Assembly: GCA_947044365.1 (NCBI GenBank)
Contig: OX345648.1
Coordinates: forward strand, 2,564,501 to 2,628,500
From: Petrosia ficiformis
Lineage: Eukaryota > Porifera > Demospongiae > Haplosclerida > Petrosiidae
Length of the DNA stretch: 64,000 nt
Direction: 5' to 3'
The notes beneath the pieces were generated by a model. That model was not told the origin of the DNA and did no database searches. It saw only the letters and a program-made list of their open reading frames with translations. Shown piece by piece: positions 60,222-64,000 of this stretch. Made by a program: the position numbers and the translations under genes. Each line of letters begins with the position of its first letter. Within the stretch, counting starts at the first letter, position 1.

Positions 60222-60645
60222 TCCCACAGTATATATAATTTTTCATTTCCAGCTTCGAAAACCCAATCTTCCATTCACTAAAGAGGAAGAACGCTTTTTA
60301 ACTAAAGGTGTAAGTAAATTAGGCCGTCCATGGAAACACATCTTATCAGCATATCCATTTCAAGAAGGTCGCACTGCCATGAGTCTTAAAGACAAGTATA
60401 AAAAGGCTACTTACAAAAAGGGGAAAGTAGAGTTACTTTTATTTTGATGCTCCAGTATAAATGTATAAAATTATTGACAATTAACAATTAGGTTATATAT
60501 ACTGTTATATTGTTTGAGTTCCTTAATAAATATACTCATACAGGGAAATGAGTGTTTTCCCTAGAAAAAGTCCAAGCGCGCATAAAATCACACCTCTAAT
60601 TAATTACATAACCACACCCTTTACCACACTTAACTTCAGTACATT

Positions 60646-61010
60646 GCATTACCTCCTTATCTAACAGCCCATTAAATCTAATGTATATTAAACTTGGCTT
60701 TTTTGTAATCAAAATCTGTGGGTTGAATATCAGTTTAATAACTAACTCATTTCAGTTATATACCTCTCTTTTTATAAGATTCAACATTTTAAGTTAGCTT
60801 GCTGGAAAAAAGATTTCTTAAGAAAGCCATTGATGTAAACTTTATGCTTTGCTAACAGCAGGAAGACAACAGGGCTTACGTTTGAAGGGCAACGCCCACA
60901 TTTTTAGATATCTGTAAAAATTTCAAATTTTAAACAGTAAAGACTTTCAACTCACTTAGTTAGACTTAATCGATAGATGTGATGTGGGTTAAATGTGGTG
61001 AGGTCTCAAT
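60646..61010. repeat. Left arm of a long inverted repeat
   Basis: GCATTACCTCCTTATCTAAC at 60646 is the reverse complement of the last bases of the window, and the match continues inward for about 365 bp (AAGCCAAGTTTAATATACAT, GGGCAACGCCCACATTTTTAG, CGATAGATGTGATGTGGGT) with small differences. The outer limit of the arms cannot be seen because the right arm leaves the window. Confidence 0.85.
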
Positions 61011-62308
61011 TAAAACCTTTGAGTACTATCAGAGAGTACGGTAGTACTCTCTATGTAGGGATGGCACGGAAAAAAAATGGCTACCCATACATTTCAATTG
61101 CAAGTGATAAGCTGGAATCTCTATACATATAAGCTTTAATACACACATACCTATTCATATCTAGTGTTTTTATGACTACCAACACTGTCTAGATGGCCAA
61201 AGATTGTCGTTAAGGTAAAGAACAGCCGAGTGGCAAAACTGGCAAAATCTGCTTCATATTATTATTATTATTATTATTTTCCTGACAAATCATTTTTTTG
61301 TTTGTTGAACTATCACAATGATTCCATCACCATTCCAATCGCATTCTTTGTAAAATTCTGGTCTACAAGTATCGAGATGATATGTTCAGATGCCATGAAA
61401 GAAGACAGTCTCAACGACAGCTAAGATTTGATCTCATAATTGGACGCCATTTTTATAAGTGTATTCATTAATTTAGCCATAATTGCTCATGCGCATTTGT
61501 GTCCTCACTCCTCAGAACATGAAAGCTGTTTACTGAAACTGCCTGATACGTTGGAATCATAAGAATAGTAATAAAGTTTGTGAGCAAATTCATTCTTAAA
61601 CTAATGTGCATAATCATAATATTAAAACCATGGTATACTGATAATATAATATTATATAACTATGATAAGTACTGGAATCTTCGCTGGAATCCCAAATGGT
61701 GACACAGAGACTAGCACTACTTCTTGTGGCAAAGCTGTAAGTGAAAACGAATGATAATCATATTGTATACAAAATTCTGACCTTCAATGATCAAGCCTCA
61801 TAGCAATCTACATAAAATAGTCACAAATCATCTACCATTAAAAAAAAAAAAAAGCAATGGAAACAAGAATAATAAAAACATTTTCAATGAAAATGGAGAA
61901 AGATGTAGGGACGTCAAAACCCAAAAAGCATGCAAACAAGGTTGGGAGGTTAACGCAAGACCTAAAATTAAACAAACCACTTCCATATTACCCTACATAA
62001 GTACAGCTCTTCGTATTTTGCTTTGTAGCGGTGTAAGTACTTATGTGCTTTTGGTACAGTAAATTAATATTTGATTAAGCAATAGTTCTGCTGTACCAAA
62101 CTTAATTAAATATTAGTATTTTATGAAATTAATGTTCTGAATTATATTTGTAACAACAAACAAACATTATTAGAATATTATAATTGAAACAACAAACAAA
62201 TATTATTAGTAATATTATAAAGAAACAACAAACAAATATTATTGGTAATAATATAATATACAAAATTATAGTACATATAAATCCAATTAAGAACCTCCCT
62301 GTAGCTAA
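61011..62308. other. Gene-free inner flank of the Tc1/mariner transposase
   Basis: AT-rich, with an (ATT)n tract at 61258-61277 and a unit at 61926-62045 shared with 40010-40130. No coding frame I can support. Confidence 0.5.
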
Positions 62309-63432
62309 TTAATATCCTGTTGCTTTGCCTTCTAACTCTATAACGCGTGGAATTACTTTTCTAAGGTGATTAATGTATTTAGTACACTTAGCAACATCAA
62401 CTGTCTTCCAAAAGGCTAAAATACCATTTACTAACTCAGCTTTCGTCTTGGGCTTCACCTCACGCCGGATATATTCTTTTAATTCATGCCAGAGGTTCTC
62501 TATTGGATTTAAATCAGGAGACTCTGCAGGAGCCTTCCACCAGTTAATATCTTTGTTTTCAAAAAAGTCTGTAGCAACCCGAGATGTGTGTTTTGGGTCG
62601 TTGTCTTGCATATATCGATGTTCATCAGGGAAAACACTTTTCAGGAAAGATAAAGAGTCCGGTCGAGGATTGATACAAACAGTACTGCGTCCATTGTCCC
62701 ATTAAATATACAGATTGGCGTGGGACCTTTCTTGGTTATACCTGCCCACACATGTACTTTCACAGGATGTTTAGGTCTATAAAGAAAATAATAATAATAA
62801 TTATTATTACAACAATAAGAATGGTAATAATACCTTGGCTTAGGCTTTGCAGCTTGTCCTAACTTTCTACAGCAAAACCTTCTGTGTGTCTCCAATTGAA
62901 TACTAGTTTCATCAGTCCATATCACATTGTCAAACTCCATCTTCATATTCTCTTGGGCCCATAATAACCGCTTCACCTTGTTATTTTCTCTTATCATCTG
63001 ACAGTACGCGGTCCCTCTGAATGTCCAACCAAGCGATGCTCTACATCTTAAAGTAGTTCTTTTCGAGATGTTGAAACCACGTTCACGAAGAATATGATAA
63101 AGTTGAATCGCCGTCGTTTCATCATGAAGCTGCATCTGGCTATCAACTATTCTTTTAATGTCCATAGTTATTTTTGTTTGCCTCCCTGATCCTGATCCTG
63201 ATCCTGGTCTTCGCGCGATCGATCCACTCAAAAGGTATTTTTTCACAAGGTTCCTGACTCCTTGCCTCGTCGTTGCTATCTCTTCACGTCTCAGAGCTTC
63301 TGTGATGGCATATGGTCGTAATCCCTGAAAATGAAAATAAAGAATTCGTTGCTGTACGTAAGTACTATAAACCATGGTGAACTTATCTCTCTTCTTTTCT
63401 TGAATCTTTGAGTAATGGACCACGTGTGCCAT
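62309..63432 (-). pseudogene. Tc1/mariner transposase with one frameshift and a 57-bp intron-like insert
   Basis: From ATG at 63432 or an internal start: paired-type HTH region (VQQRILYFHFQGLRPYAITE, TTRQGVRNLVKKYL), GRQTKIT linker, then the DDE domain: NVIWTDETSIQLE (first Asp), YMQDNDPKHTSRVA (second Asp), SPDLNPIENLWHELK (Glu). Spacing 34 between Asp-2 and Glu suits Tc1-like DD34E. Between KPKPR and PKHPVKVHVWAG lies a 57-bp AT-rich stretch (62777-62833) with GT...AG ends. Near 62640 the frame shifts by one base (DRTLYL to LSFLKSVFPDEHRY). About 340 residues, the usual length. The enzyme cuts and pastes its own element; this copy needs a frame correction, so it is probably inactive. Confidence 0.85.
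62777..62833 (-). other. 57-bp putative intron or in-frame insert in the transposase
   Basis: On the minus strand it runs CCAAG|GTATTATTACC to TTTCTTTATAG|ACC. Length is a multiple of three and no stop occurs, so it could be translated as a Tyr/Asn-rich run, but removal restores KPRPKHPVKVH, the normal transposase sequence. Confidence 0.6.
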
Positions 63433-63625
63433 GTCTACATTACGTCTTTACCGTATATACTCCGTACCGTAATCCGTGCGTAATTCCGCTTTAATCCTTG
63501 TACTCAACGGAGCGCACGTAGTACTTTTCCGTTACGTAAGTTTTTATTGTCCTATACTGTATATTTATTCTAAATGTACATACTGGACCCAGGTATTAAG
63601 GGTATAACATGATTTTGTTTCTTAC
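63433..63625. other. Spacer between the transposase start and the right inverted arm
   Basis: Contains ACCGTA and CCGTTACGTAAG motifs and is less AT-rich than its surroundings; likely the 5' leader or promoter region of the transposase. No terminal repeats of a classical Tc1 element were found next to the coding sequence. Confidence 0.3.
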
Positions 63626-64000
63626 CACATTTGACCCACATCACATCTATCGATTAAGTCTAACTAAGTGAATGAAAGTCTCTACTGTTTAAATTTTAAA
63701 AGTGTCTACTGTTTAAATTTTGAAATTTATACAGATGTCTAAAAATGTGGGCGTTGCCCTTCAAACGTTAGCCTTGCTGTCTTCCTGCTGTTAGCAAAGC
63801 ATAAAGTTTACATCAATGGCTTTCTTAAGAAATCTTTTTGCCAGCAAGCTAATTTAAAATGTTGAATCTTATAAAAAGAGAGGTATAGAGCTGAAATGAG
63901 TTAGTTATTAAACTGATATTCAACCCACAGATTTTGATTACAAAAAAGCCAAGTTTAATATACATTAGATTTAATGGGCTGTTAGATAAGGAGGTAATGC
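63626..64000. repeat. Right arm of a long inverted repeat (continues beyond window)
   Basis: Reverse complement of 60646-61010. It has an extra tandem GTCTACTGTTTAAATTTT unit (about 63680-63720) compared with the left arm. Confidence 0.85.

Larger units (their letters stand above)
55382..60447 (+). pseudogene. Coiled-coil/telobox-Myb gene, right copy, split by an inserted block
   Basis: First exon 55382 to about 55693: MAYSSFEALWGKKNQGIEMT, an acidic stretch and the coiled coil VLKELSDRIVAMEKRLQELE. Last exon 60253-60447: 64 codons plus stop, LPFTKEEERFLTKGVSKLG, KHILSAYPFQEGRTAMSLKD. The donor region GTATCAAGAAGGTGAAGGTAAGT corresponds to GGTATCAAGACGGTGAACGTAAGA of the left copy but lacks one base just upstream, which shifts the frame into TGA before the consensus donor. 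A 3.9-kb piece of the BAZ2 gene lies in the intron. If an intact gene exists it is probably elsewhere. The protein might bind telomeric or similar repeats, by analogy with telobox Myb proteins. Confidence 0.6.

Noticed and set aside
62640..62641. Two separate transposase genes on the minus strand
   Set aside because: The frames join into one Tc1/mariner transposase with a single-base shift near 62640.
1..64000. tRNA or rRNA genes
   Set aside because: I saw no cloverleaf with A and B boxes and no rRNA-like sequence by eye; a tRNAscan run was not possible.

Overview
This is an AT-rich animal nuclear window with many introns, microsatellites and transposons. The gene set (a MyD88-type TIR gene, a SKICH-domain autophagy receptor, a BAZ2-type chromatin protein, a ferlin) is metazoan. 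A sponge or another early-branching marine invertebrate is my best guess, partly from the frequent ACATGTACATG motifs and the 2A-bearing CR1-like LINE, but the species cannot be read from the sequence.

Left part, 1-5130: the last three coding exons of a MyD88-like gene (+) converge on a complete two-exon SKICH/coiled-coil/zinc-finger gene (-, TAX1BP1/CALCOCO type). From 5130 to 12085 there is a probable non-coding leader exon of the next gene and several fold-back or TTAA-flanked elements.

Middle, 12086-38998: one 21-exon BAZ2 homologue (+) can be spliced by eye into an uninterrupted frame of 2435 codons plus stop. It carries a TAM/MBD-like domain, AT-hooks, DDT, WHIM-type motifs, two tandem PHD fingers and a bromodomain. 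Its introns hold piggyBac-like MITEs, fold-backs and a 2.75-kb pogo-like transposon that also carries a ULP1-like protease on the other strand.

39000-50170: a degenerate CR1-like LINE whose first ORF contains a 2A-like motif; then a broken gatA/QRSL1 gene (+) with a 29-bp perfect palindrome inside an exon, no visible donor after exon 2 and an internal block missing. The 3' end of a ferlin gene (-) converges on it.

50170-64000: a strongly rearranged segment. Two inverted copies of a telobox-type Myb exon flank a recent copy of part of the BAZ2 gene (exons 14-18 plus half of the pogo element), and this insert is bounded by copies of one hAT-like MITE. A Tc1/mariner transposase follows, lying between long inverted repeats that run off the window.

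A repeated theme is damage by fold-back templated insertion: short perfect palindromes at 43927, 47791 and 59747, each at a lesion or junction. Some of this could be assembly error or a haplotype difference, and that should be tested before biological weight is given to it.
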